DNA of 64,000 nt from Annulohypoxylon bovei var. microspora (taxonomy: Eukaryota > Ascomycota > Sordariomycetes > Xylariales > Hypoxylaceae), in NCBI GenBank assembly GCA_022836615.1, contig MU405335.1:1-64000 (forward strand), in the 5' to 3' direction. The position numbers and the translations under genes were made by a program. Of this stretch, positions 16,001 through 28,659 are shown piece after piece. The notes beneath the pieces were generated by a model. The model made no database searches and was not told the origin of the DNA. It saw nothing but the letters and a program-made list of their open reading frames with translations. How positions within the stretch are numbered: the first letter of the stretch is position 1; each line of letters starts with the position of its first letter.

Positions 16001-19000
16001 AATTTAATTTTTAAATATTTTAATATTAACTCGAATTTACAACATATTAAATTATATTTAAATTTTAATTTAATTAATAATTTTTAAATAACTTTACATT
16101 CGATAAAAGCTTTTTTTCCTTAAAATAAATAAATAATAATACGTTAATAAAACTTAAGTTTTTTATTACTTCGGTACAAAATAACTTCACGTTTTTTTAT
16201 TAATTTAATATTTCGATTAAAAAAAATGCATTTTACTTAAATAAAAATAATTTATTTTAATATAATACAATTTACATATATAATAACTTTAATTTAATTT
16301 AAAAATTTAAATTAAAAAACATTTAATAACCATATATTTATTTTAATACGTAAGCTTAGGGGTTTTTATAATAAAGCGAACGAAGTAAACCGATAAAAGT
16401 TTTTTTAAATAAAAGTGGTAATACGTGTTATTTTAATACCGAGTAACCTCATGTATTAAAAATCATTTATATAAAATTTATTTTTTTAAATGTTAAAATT
16501 AATTATAATTTTCTTTAACATGTATATTCTTTACATTTATTTTAAATATTCATTTATAATATTTATTTTTATTAATTATTTAAACCGATATAAATTATAA
16601 ATGTATAAATTTTATATTAAATATTAACCGCTTTAAAAACAAATTTATATAAAAGATTTTATTTGTTATTTTTAATAATGTGCGATAAATAATTACATAA
16701 TATTATTAATAATATAATAAAATAAAAGTAATATAAAACCATATATTTAAATATAATAAAATTTAAAATTTAATCGTTAAAATAAAAATTCATTTTTTTT
16801 ATATATTAATTAAATTTTTTAAATATTAATACATAATACATAAATATATTATATTAATTTATATTATAATATTATGATATTAATTATTTTAAAAATAACG
16901 TCGTTTATAATAAATCTTATAAATACATATCGAGAAAATTTTTAATATACATTGTTAAAAATTTATAAAAACGACGTTAAATTAATATACAATTAAATTT
17001 ACATATAATCATCCGTATAAAATCGTAAAACTTACTTTTTTTATTATTATAATTATTATTTTTTCATTATAAATAAATGTAAAAATAACAAGGAACGTAA
17101 AAGGCTCATCGATTTATTAACCTTATAATTTATTAAACTTCCATTAAATTTATTATAAATTATTTATTTTATTATATATTATAACTTTAATATTTTTTTA
17201 ATAATAAAATTTAAATTAAAAAATCTTTTATAATATATATAACTTTATTTTAATTTTATTAATAATAAATAAAACGGAAATGAATTAAATAAATAAAATA
17301 ATAACGTTTTAATTTACATTAATAATATTTGTATGTAAATATTAAATAAATAATATATTATTAAAAAAATATATTAAAAATATTATAATAAACAAATTAA
17401 CGTATAATTAAAAAGAAAATGAAATGGTTTTATAAATAATCTTTTACGTTTATAAATATTATATTAATGGATAAAATGTGAAAGTTATATTTATAATAAT
17501 TAAATAAATTAAATATTATAAATTTAATTTAAATTTAATTATTTAAAAACCATTTTTATACGTGTTATTTAAAGTAAACCAATATCATGATATTTCCTTT
17601 TAAATGAAATATAACGTTATAAAATTAATTTATTATTAATATTATACGGTAATATTAATTTAATTAATAAAAAACTTTTAAGCTTAATTATTACGTTAAA
17701 TTTATTAAAAATATTACCACGTTAAAATAATATTATACCATTAATTTAATTATAAATATTATTAATTACGGGATAATAATAATAAACACTTTATTTAAAG
17801 AAAAAATAAATTTTTAAAATAAGTTAAAGCTTAATATTAAAAATAATATATTTAAAGCTTTTATAATTATATATTAAAATTTAATTCCATGTGTGTAACT
17901 TTAAATAAATTTCCGAAATTTAACCTTTATTATATTACCCCTTATAATTAAAAAAAAAATTTAAATAACTTTTTTTTTAAAGAAAATAAATAAAAGAATT
18001 TCGTATAACGTTAATTTATACATTCGCACGTGAATTTTAATTTTATTTATTTACATGTAAATTTTAATTATGTTTTATTATTAATAAAAAGTTAAACGTT
18101 ATAAAGTGAAATTTTAAATAAATTTAATTTATCGTTATTAATCTTTAAATTAATATAATAATTTAATTTATTAAGTTAAAATATAATTTTTAAAGCTTTT
18201 ATTTTAAAACGTTTTAAAATAATAAATTTTATTAAACCATTTTTATAATTAATTTACCGTTAATATTTTATGAAAAAAATTTTATATTAACCGGATATTT
18301 TATAACCTTTAAAGCGTATTAATATATTAATTTTATTAATTCATTTAATATAAATAAAAAGTTTTTAAATATTTATATAATTATTATATAAAAAGGGTAT
18401 TATGGTTTATAAGTTTAATTTATTAAAAAAAATTTTAAAACAAAAAAATCAATTATTTTTCACGAAACCCGGAACATTTTTAATAAAGTTATTTATTAAA
18501 CTTAATTTTTTTAAAATATTAATTCATTAAAATTATAATAATGTTTAATTTTTTAAGTTAAATTTACTTTAATTAATTAAGATTCGACTTTTTATATAAA
18601 TATTATTATTATAACTTTTATAACTTTAAATTATATATTTAATAAAACGTTTTTTACATTTCCTTTTAATAATAAAAAATAAAAAGTTAATTAACTTTTT
18701 ATTAATTTTATTAATTCCGAAAACGAAAACGGTTAAAATAAAAGCGGTTTAATAACATGTTAAAAAAATAAAAGCATTTAATTAATAAACGTGGAAAAAG
18801 CTTAAAATAATAAGCCATGTAAAAGTTATAATACTTTAATTATTTAAATTAATAAAAAATCGTTAAATTTTAAATATAATATTTATAAATTATTAAAATC
18901 GTTTAAATGTAAATATTATAAAAAGCTTATTAATGGATAATAAAAAGCATTATATTTAATAATAATGTAAGTTTAATATATTATATTAACCATATTAAAA

Positions 19001-20408
19001 GGTGGTAATAAATAATATAAATAAGTATTTTATTTTTAAAATTATTTTATAATATTAATATTATATTAATATTATTATAATGGAAATTATATGTAACTTT
19101 TAAACCTTAAAATTATATAAATATATTTCAGTTTTTATAAATTAATTAATTTATATAAAGTCCCGAATAACCGGCGTAAAAATATATAACGTAAAAGCCA
19201 TTTATTTTATTTTAATTTTAATTAATTAACGATTAATATTTTAATTAAATTAAATGAATTTTAAAAAATTTTAATATATTACATATAATAATAAACTTAA
19301 TTTATTCGTTAAAAGTGGAAAATATTAAAATGATTTTTATTTAAACATTTAATTAAAATATTTATATATTATATATATAATAATATTTTAATTTACATTA
19401 TTAAGGTTTAAGTTATTATATTAACTTTTTTTTTTATTAAAAATATGTTTTATTTAAATGGAATAATTTATTTTAATGCATTATATAATTTATACGCCTT
19501 TGCTTTTAATTATAATAACTTTAATAATAATTTTACATTTAAAGTTTTAAATTATAAAACAACCGTATATATAAATTAAAAAGGTTTTATAACAAGGTAA
19601 ACACCGTTTAAACGGCGTTCGCTTTATTATTAAAACACGAAAATCCTTTTAAAAAAAAGTAAATAATAATGCGTTAAATAAATAAAATAAAACTTAAGCT
19701 TTTTATTATTTTAATATAAAGTGGTTTTACATTTAATTAATTATTTCGTTCGAATAAATATACGTATATTATTTTTATATAAGTTTATTTAAGGTTATAT
19801 TTAATTTTTATAAAATAATTAATTTTAATTAAATTTAATATTTAAATTAATTATTTTTATATAAATAATTCCGTAATAATAAACAATGAATTAATAATGT
19901 TTACGTAAATATATATATGTAAATATAAAAAAACGAAGTAAATGGAAATAAATTAATGATATTTATATAAATATATAAATATAAATATAAAAAAACGAAA
20001 TAAATGGAACGAATTTTAAAAAAAAAAAAATGTAAGTTTATTTTAATGTAAATTATCGTTTAATTTAAAGAACGTTTTTTTATTTTTTTTTATAAAATTT
20101 AAAATTATTTAAATATTCGGTTATTATTATTAATTATTAACCCATTTTTTAAATTATTATTAAAAAATATTATTTTAAATATACATTATTTTTCTTTTAT
20201 TATTTTATTAAACCTTTAGTTTTTATATTAATTTTAATATATTATAACATAATTTAATAATTTAATAATTAATATAAAATAATTTTAATATTTTATATAT
20301 AATAAAAAACTTTAAAACGAAACGATAATTATTTTATAAAAAAAACTTACGATATAAATGAATAAAAATATTTTTATTATGTTAAGAATGGTTATTTCAA
20401 CGAACTTA

Positions 20409-20590
20409 AACCAATATTTAAGAATTTCGTTTATACTTTTTTAATTACATTATTTTTTAATTAATTAAACGCGTTATATTTTTTTTTTTACTTTACTTTA
20501 TAAATTCTTAAAGTTTAATTTAAGCATTAATGGTTTTTAATTTTATTATTTATCATTTTAAAAAAAACTTCACTTTTTAATCGACCTTTT
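20409..20590. repeat. Segment inverted relative to 24409-24590
   Basis: This segment reads as the reverse complement of 24409-24590, including the landmark TTTCGTTTATACTTTTTT and the end CACTTTTTAATCGACCTTTT. Most differences are transitions. It sits directly before the 20594-20985 copy of the neighbouring repeat. On the right-hand side the corresponding segments occur in a different order, which suggests a permuted or tandem arrangement of about 984 bp. Confidence 0.6.
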
Positions 20591-20593
20591 AAT

Positions 20594-20985
20594 TTATTTT
20601 AACGAATTTAATTTATAATTCGAAAAAACGAACGGGTTACGCCCGTTCGCGCCCGTTTGCTTTAACCACATGGTTTTAACGGTTATAATCCATGTTAATA
20701 TATTTATAAAATTAAAACATAACGTTTTTTAAATTATAATTTAAATATAAATAAATTTAAAAAAATTTACATATTAATACCCACGATTATTTTTTACACG
20801 AAGAAATTAAACGTTAAAATACGTATTTAAAATCGAAATTTTTTAAAAAAGTTTAATAATATTTTTAATCGTAATATTATTACAATTTATATAACGCTTT
20901 TTAAAATAATAAAATTAAATATATTATATTTTATATAAACTTTATAATTATTTTTAAAACTTTTTTAATTAATTTAACGTATATA
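20594..20985 (+). repeat. Left arm of a long inverted repeat
   Basis: About 390 bp match the reverse complement of 24999-25388 almost without length changes. The match starts at TTATTTTAACGAATTTAA and ends at TTTAACGTATATA. It contains a hairpin, CGAACGGG then CCCGTTCG (20629-20649), which is a transition-mutated form of the perfect hairpin in the other arm. With its partner it flanks about 4 kb, like the terminal inverted repeats of a DNA element, although target-site duplications were not evident. Confidence 0.6.
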
Positions 20986-21159
20986 TTTATTTATTTATTT
21001 ACTTTTACGCCGATTACCTTTAAGTTTTTAAATAAGTTAAACTTATAAAAATGGGTGTACGGTGTTATTACGTGGTAAATATTCGGGTAAAAACCGTGTG
21101 CCGGAAAAAACTTATTTCGTTACGATTATTAATTTTCATCGTTACGCGCCGGTATTGTT

Positions 21160-24000
21160 TTTTATTTTATAATTATAAGAGTTCACTTTTTTAATAAAAA
21201 TGATTAAAAAAAAGTAATGAAAAAGTAATTAATTAATTAATTAAATTTAATAAAGCAAAGTTACGATTAAATAATGGATTTAACGAAAAAAATGTTTTAA
21301 AATAAAATGACTTTCGTTTCGATTATTATTCGTTTTATTTTTATTTTTATTTTATTATGTTTTTCCTTATTTAATTAACTTTTTTTCTTTACCATTTAAT
21401 TACTTTATTAAATGATGTTTTATGTAACTTTATCGTTATTTTAATAATATTTTATAACTTCGTTATTAAGTATTAAATATATTCGTTTATTTACTTAACA
21501 TTATTAAATCCTTTTAAAACTTTAATATTTTAACTTTCCATTAACATTAATATTTTATTTAATTCTTTTTACACTTTATTAACGGATATTTATCGTTTCG
21601 GTATTAATCCGTTATTATTTCTTATTTATATTTTTTATATTATATAATTTAATCCTCCCCATTTAAATGCCTTTAAGTTAAAGTTATAAAATCTTTCATT
21701 TACTTATATTAAATTTATCGTAAAATTTTTTTAATTTTATTTATTTTTTATAATTATTCCTTTTAACGTTATAAAGTTAAATCGCCATTAAACCGTTAAC
21801 GATATAATTTATTTTAAATTTCCCTTATTCCTTTTATACTTATTTTATAATAAATAATATATATTAAAATTATTTATTACCATTTATTTATTAATTATTT
21901 TTTTTTATTTTAATTTTAAGATTAAATTCCTTTTTATCTTTTTTAATAATTCGACGTATATTAATTATATCGTTATTTTTTTATTAATATTTTATAAGTT
22001 TATTATTAATTAATTATAACTTGTTTTATTTAATTAATAATTTTTATTTATTATTTTATTAATGAATATTATCGCTTATTTTAAATCTTTTTATATTATA
22101 TAATAATTATTATTTAATTTTAAGTTTTAAAGTATTTTATTTATTATTTTCGACTTTTAAATTGCTACGATTTTATTATTGTATTAATGTTTTAACGCTT
22201 ACGACGCATTATTATTTTTTTTTATTATATTTTAATATATTATTTAAATTTTATTTATTAAATATTTTTTAAAAGTTAATTATTCGTTTATAATTATTAT
22301 TATTATTATTATTATAATGTTAATAATTTAAAGTTTATTTTAAATATTTATATATTTTTAATATTTAATAATATTAATATTTTTATTAGGTTTTTATTAA
22401 AATATATACGTATTAATAATGTTTTGTTTTTTATTTAAAGTAAATTTTTAAATCTTTTTTTTTATGGTATAATTTATTATTATTCGGATATTTCTTTAAA
22501 TTAATTTTATATTATTACGTTTATTATTAATAAATCGTTAATGTTTTAATTATTAATCGTTATATTTGGTGTTAAGTTTTTAAATTAATAAGTTAAATCG
22601 GTTAATATGTTTTTATAAATAATTTATTTTTCGAATTAACGTTTTTCGAATTAATGTAATTTATAAATGTATGTTTTTTTAATTTTTTTTTTTATATTTT
22701 ATATTTATAAATAATTTTTATTTTATATTACGTGTGTTTTATTATAATTACGATAATAAAATGTTTTATAATATATTTTTTTTTTTTTCGTATATTAATT
22801 TTATGTATTTATTATATTTAATTTATTTTTTATAAAATTTAATTATATATTTAAATTTATAATATTTATAATATTATTTAGTTTTAAAATTTTTAAAAAA
22901 AAATTCGCATTAAAAGATTTTTATTTTTTAAATTAAATTATTATTATATATTTATTATATTATAATAAAATTAAATATATATAAAATTATTATTATGTAT
23001 TTTATTTTAAAGTTTTTTTAAAATTTTAATTTTATTTAATTTATAATTTTTATGTTTTATTTTTATAATTTTTTAAGTAATTTTATTAACGTTATGTTTA
23101 TGTTTCGAAATTTGTTTACGTTTAAGCTTTTTACGATAATTTAAAAGTTTTTTTTTACATTTATTACTTAAAATTTAAATGTTTTTTTTATTTAATTTTA
23201 ATTATTTTTATATAAAATGGTTTTATATCGAAACGTGATTATTATGTTACCGTTTTTTAATCGTTTTATTATAATGATATTTTATTATTTAAAAAATATG
23301 TTTATTATTTTTATTATTTTTTTAATATTTTTTATAATTAATTTAAGGTTAATTTACGTTTTTATTATTATTAATTCTTTTTATTATTTCGTTGGTATTA
23401 TTAATATCGGCGATTAATTTTATATTATATTTTTTAATATTATATTAATTTACGATTTTAAAGTTAAGGTTATATTATTATGTGCGCGGTTTAAGTTAAG
23501 TATAATCGTGGTTAAAATTTCGGTTTTTATTACTTTTAAAATGTTAATTTTTATTATAATGAATAATTTTTTAATGTTTTTAAATTTAAAGGTGTTATTT
23601 CGGCGTCGTTTTTCGATGGGTTCGTTATTAATAAATTAAAGAATAATTTACTTTAAGATTTTTTCTTTTATTTTTTTCGTTTTTTTTTTTATATTTTTTT
23701 TAATTATTTTTATTAATTTATTAAATAATGTTTTAATTGTATTAATATTATTGTTTTTTAAGTTTATTTTTTTTTTATTTATTTTATTTATTTATTAATT
23801 TTCGTTAATAATGTTTTAAAAGATTTAATGCGTTTTATTATTAAAAACGAAACTTATTTTACCTTTATTATTAACATTTTGCGCCGATATTTTGGGAATG
23901 ATGCGAGCGTTTTACGTTTTTATAACGATAATAATTTATTAAGTAAAATAATTTTTTATTAAATTTATTAAGTTTTAAAGTTTAATTAATTAATTTTTAT
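21160..24000. pseudogene. T-rich interior with a possible decayed frame
   Basis: Between the two inverted arms the + strand is strongly T-rich over A. One + frame, about 22983-23940, is interrupted only by TAA. Its longest uninterrupted stretches are 23217-23414 (66 codons, mostly Phe, Ile, Leu, Tyr) and 23418-23636. Stop codons are expected to be scarcer in T-rich DNA, so the open frame is weak evidence of former coding. No motif is recognisable. The position inside an inverted-repeat pair suggests the body of an old mobile element. Confidence 0.25.
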
Positions 24001-24246
24001 TATTTTTTATTTAATGTATATAAAAATTAATTTAAATTAATATTACGATTATTATTTTTTTTATAAAAAAATCTTTTATAAAAACTATTATTATATAATT
24101 AAAAAAAGTTAATAAATTTATAAAATATATTTATTAATTAATTCCTTTATATTTAATTTATTTTAAATAATTTTATATTTAAATTATTTATATATTAATT
24201 TATTATAATTAATATTATATTAATATTTTTATTAAAAAAACATAAT

Positions 24247-24318
24247 ATGCGATTTAAAATGCGATTTAAATTACGATTTAAAATGTGATTTAAAATGCGA
24301 TTTAAAATGCGATTTAAA
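24247..24318 (+). repeat. 12-bp tandem array, six units (left copy)
   Basis: Six units of ATGCGATTTAAA lie exactly end to end, with TTACGATTTAAA and ATGTGATTTAAA as variants. The array is mirrored at 24701-24772 within the palindrome. Confidence 0.85.
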
Positions 24319-24700
24319 GGTTTCATAAATTTAAAAAAACGTTAATAAATATTTTTAATATATAAAATAATTATTTATTTAAAAAATATATTATTCATTA
24401 TATAATTAAAAGGTTAATTAAAAAGTGAGATTTTTTTTAAAATAATAAATAATAAAATTAAAAACCATTAATACTTAAATTAAACTTTAAAAATTCGTAA
24501 AGTAAAATAAAAATAAAAATATAACGCGTTTAATTAATTAAAAAATAATATGGTTAAAAAAGTATAAACGAAATTTTTAAATATTAATTTAAATTTATTA
24601 AAATAATTTTTAATCGCGTAATAAATAATGTATTTTTTAAATAAATAATTATTTTATATATTAAAAATATTTATTAACGTTTTTTTAAGTTTATAAAACC

Positions 24701-24772
24701 TTTAAATTGCGTTTTAAATCGCATTTTAAATCGTATTTTAAGTTATAATTTAAATTACATTTTAAATTATAT
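24701..24772 (-). repeat. 12-bp tandem array, six units (mirror copy)
   Basis: Six inverted units of TTTAAATCGCAT, with variants TTTAAATTGCGT and TTTAAGTTATAA, mirror 24247-24318 with the same unit number. The units are more eroded toward the right end. Confidence 0.8.
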
Positions 24773-24998
24773 ATCACGTTTTTTTAATAAAAATGTTAAT
24801 ATAATATTAATTATAATAAATTAATATATAAATAATTTAAATATAAAATTATTTAAAATAAATTAAATATAAAAAAATTAATCGATAAATATATTTCGTA
24901 AATTTATTAATTTTTTTTAATTATATAATAATGGTTTTTATAAAAGGTTTTTTTATAAAAAAAATAATAATCGTAATATTAATTTAAATTAATTTTTA

Positions 24999-25388
24999 TA
25001 TACGTTAAATTAATTAAAAAAGTTTTAAAAATAATTATAAAGTTTATATAAAATATAATATATTTAATTTTATTATTTTAAAAAGTATTATATAAATTGT
25101 AATAATATTATGATTAAAAATATTATTAAATTTTTTTAAAAAATTTTAATTTTAAATATATATTTTAACGTTTAATTTCTTTATATAAAAAATAATCGTA
25201 GGTATTAATATATAAATTTTTTTAAACTTATTTATATTTAAATTATAATTTAAAAAACGTTATATTTTAATTTTATAAATATATTAACATAAATTATAAT
25301 TATTAAAGCCATGTAATTAAAGTAAGCAAGCGCGAGCGGGCGCAGCCCGCTCGTTTTTTCGAATTATAAGTTAAATTCGTTAAAATAA
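24999..25388 (-). repeat. Right arm of the long inverted repeat
   Basis: This is the partner of 20594-20985 in reverse orientation. It carries a perfect 9-bp hairpin, CGAGCGGGC, loop GCA, GCCCGCTCG (25333-25353). The same place in the left arm reads CGAACGGGTTACGCCCGTTC, so the differences are C to T and G to A. The right arm is therefore closer to the original sequence at the hairpin. Confidence 0.6.
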
Positions 25389-25398
25389 AAAAATGGAA

Positions 25399-25541
25399 AG
25401 TGCGGCTTTGCCGCACAAGCCATACCTTAGATGCCTTAAGTTATAACTTGATTTAAAAATTTTAACCTTTTATATACATAAAAAATTAACTTTTTACTTT
25501 AAAAGTTAACCATTATACGCCACCATATAATGGTATAATAA
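25399..25541 (+). repeat. Direct repeat copy 1, with intact hairpin
   Basis: This copy begins with a hairpin, GTGCGGC, loop TTT, GCCGCAC (25400-25416), and continues through ATACCTTAGATGCCTTAAG to CGCCACCATATAATGG. A second copy lies 1,237 bp downstream with no length difference. At the hairpin every difference is G to A or C to T in the second copy. Farther along, transitions occur in both directions. Confidence 0.75.
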
Positions 25542-25847
25542 TTTGGTAACATTTTTTATTCGTGAAAAAGATTAATAAATTAACACCATTCGCCACCATA
25601 TTTAATGTTTAACATAATAATTTAATAACATTTTTTATTTCGTAAAAAGGATTAACATTTATTTTTTACATATTTATTTTAATTAAAAAAATTTTTTTTT
25701 TTGCTTAAAAATAAATTAATTAATAATATTTTCCTTGTTAATTATAATAATAATTAATTAACCCCTTCGTTTTTATTAATAAATTAATTAAGAAATTTAT
25801 TTTTATTTAATATAATTAATTAAAACGAAAAAGCTTTTAATTAATAA

Positions 25848-26060
25848 TAATTTAATTTTAACCTTTTTTAATTAATAAGTTTACCCCCGCCCGGTAATAA
25901 TAATAATATTATACGTTAATTCGGCTTTATTTTCCTTTGTTAAAACCATAATAATTTAATTTTAACCTCTTTTAATTAATAACGATATTATACATTAATT
26001 CGGCTTTATTTTCCTTTATTAAAATTTTAATAATAATAATTTAATTTTTATTACCTTTAA
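25848..26060 (+). repeat. Imperfect tandem duplication, about 100 bp
   Basis: The string ATAATTTAATTTTAACC with TTTTAATTAATAA recurs in successive blocks, followed in two of them by TTAATTCGGCTTTATTTTCC. This is a short local duplication within the AT-rich block. Confidence 0.5.
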
Positions 26061-26635
26061 TTAATTTTATATATAATAATATTATAAGCAATTAATCATT
26101 ATTCATAATATTCGTTAATATTCATTAATGAGAAAATTTTTCGTATATCGAAACTTTATTTTAACCACGAAATTACCTTTTAACTTTATTTTAATAACTA
26201 ATTACTTTAACCATAATAAACCTTTAATCTTAATATATTAAACGTAATTACCTTATAAATAATTTATATAATGATTTATTATTATTACTTGTAATTTTAA
26301 TAATTTATTATTTCCATTAATAATAATAATAACGTTATTTATAATTAACACATTTTAACGTTAACGACTCCCTTCGCTTTTACCATAACATATGTTAAGG
26401 TTTTTATTCGCCATTCGTTTTTTTTTTATTATATATTATTAATTAAAAGATTGTAAAATAATGGATTTTTTAAAGAAAGAAGGATTAATAATTGCCCCAC
26501 ACGTAATTACTTTTCATTATTTAAAATTATTAAAAATATATTAATTTAAGGAATAAATAAAAAGATAAATAAATGAATAACGAAAACGTTATTTTTTTTT
26601 ATTTATTAACGACAATTATCATGTTAAGAATAAAA

Positions 26636-26778
26636 GGTATAATTTTACCGTATAAGTTATACCTTAAATGCTTTAAATTATAACTTAATTTAAAAATTTT
26701 AACCTTTTATATATATAAGAAATTAACCTTTTGTTTTAAAAGTTAATTATTACACGCCACCATATAATGGCGTGATAA
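26636..26778 (+). repeat. Direct repeat copy 2, hairpin destroyed
   Basis: This copy aligns base for base with 25399-25541. The hairpin arms have become GGTATAAT and ATTTTACCGTAT-like sequence by transitions, so the stem no longer pairs. It retains ATACCTTAAATGC and CGCCACCATATAATGG. The pair may be the ends of a 1.4-kb element or two copies of a longer repeat. Confidence 0.75.
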
Positions 26779-27177
26779 TTTTCGTTAATTATTTAAATTA
26801 TTATAAGTTTTTTTTAATGTTAACATTTAATGTTTTAAACCTTAAAAATGTTTATTATAATATCGTTTATTATATATATTATATCGTAATTAAAAACGTT
26901 TAAAATAATAATAAAAATATTTATAACGGATAAATGTTTTTAATAAATGATTTTTAAATTAATAACGTTTAATTGCTATTTATTAATTATTAATATATTA
27001 ATAATTATTAAATTAATAATTATTAAATTAATAACCATTAATGTAAAAATTATTAATATTTATAATATTAAAATTTACTTTTAATTTAAAATTAATTAAA
27101 TTATTAATATTAATAATAAATATAATTAAAAAAGTAACGTTAAAAAAAATAACTTTAAAATAATAATTAAATTAATA

Positions 27178-28659
27178 ATGCATTTTTTAAATTTTTTATA
27201 TTTATATTTTAATATTTATAAAATTAATAAACTTATTAAAATATTTATTAATAATATTTTATATAAAAGTTTATATTATTTTTATATATTAAAATATAAT
27301 AAAAAAAATATATTAATTAATATTATTATTTTATTTTTCGTTATTAACGATAAATTTTTTATAAATTTATATTTTATCGTTTTTAATTTTTATTATTAAA
27401 TAATATTACGTAAACTTTTATTTTTATAGTAAAAATTCGAAAATTTATTAAATAAAAAATTTACGTTTAAATAAAATAATTTTAATTAATATATCGAATT
27501 ATATCGTTTTATTTTACGTTTTATATACGTAAATTTCGCGTATATAATTCTTTTTATTTACCGATAATAAATAATATTTAAAAATATTACGAAATATAAT
27601 ATAAATGTTAATTTTAAAGCAATGTAAAATGCGAATTATAATAACGTAATATTTTTATTATTATTAATATATTATTTATTAAATAAAATTTATTTAATTT
27701 TATTTTTTAAACGTAATAAAAAGCGTATCGTATTATTATATTATATGTTTAAAATTATAAATAAAAAAATAACATTTATTTTAAATTTAATAACGAATTA
27801 TTATAATGTGGAATTTTATAAGTTATATAAAATATTTTATAAATATATTTTTATTTATTTCGTTTAATTTTTTTTTTAAATTTTAATATTTTTACTTTTC
27901 ACGGGAAACTTAAAAGCCTTTAAATTTTACCTTTATAAACGTTATAATAAAAATTATTTTTTTAATGAAACGAAAAATTAATATAAATAATTATTAATTA
28001 ATACTTATACCGCTTCGCGGTTTAATAATGTTTTAATGGAAAATATCCTTTTAAACGATAATAAACGTAAATTGTTAAATAAAAAAAAAATTTTAATTAA
28101 AAAATTTAAAACATATAATAATAATAAGTATTTTATGGAATTTAATAACGATTCCGATTTTAATTTCGATTATAATGAATTTAATTATAATTAAAAATGT
28201 AAAATTAAAAATAAGTTTTTTAAATAATATATAATAAACGAATACTTTTTAAATTTTAATAATTATTTTAATTTTAAATACGAAAATTTTAATTTTAAAT
28301 ATTAAATGTTTAATTTTAATTATAATTTTAAGTTTTTAAATAAAAACCACGATTTTAATTAAAAACGTGAATATTAATATAACCGTTTATATATAAAGAA
28401 ACTTAAATATAATTAATTAAAAAACGTAATTAAATTATTTTAAGGTTTTAATTATTTAAATAACGATAAATTAATATTAAAGTTAATAAATTTTATTTTT
28501 AACGTTTTAAATAATAAAAATAATAAAAAAAACTTTAATGATTATTTTAATGATATTAAATTAACGCTTAAAACTCCCGAAACTCCCGAAATTCCCGAAA
28601 TTTTTAAAAATAAATTAAACGTTTTATCCCATTTAATCGGTTATATTAAAATTATATAA
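27178..28659 (+). pseudogene. RIP-decayed protein-coding frame, unidentified
   Basis: A single frame stays in register for 494 codons. I count 20 in-frame stops, 19 TAA and one TAG, and no TGA. Random DNA of this composition should give about twice as many stops and include TGA. The frame includes a 73-codon open stretch at the start and a stop-free run at 27628-27864. It then contains an Asp/Asn/Phe-rich region (28141-28190), three tandem Thr/Ile-Pro-Glu codon triplets (28573-28599), and the ending LNVLSHLIGYIKII. This is how a gene looks after CAA or CAG became TAA or TAG. The family is not recognisable. A transposable-element protein (transposase or Gag-like) is the likeliest source. Confidence 0.45.

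Larger units (their letters stand above)
24015..25005. repeat. Near-1-kb palindrome (two 400-bp arms)
   Basis: 24015-24413 and 24606-25005 are reverse complements with nearly constant spacing: positions sum to about 49,019-49,020 at both ends of the arms. The spacer of about 190 bp is the segment shared, inverted, with 20409-20590. Differences between arms are largely C/T and G/A. Each arm includes the six-unit 12-bp array described separately. Such a structure could form a large hairpin and may be a foldback element or two head-to-head copies. Confidence 0.7.
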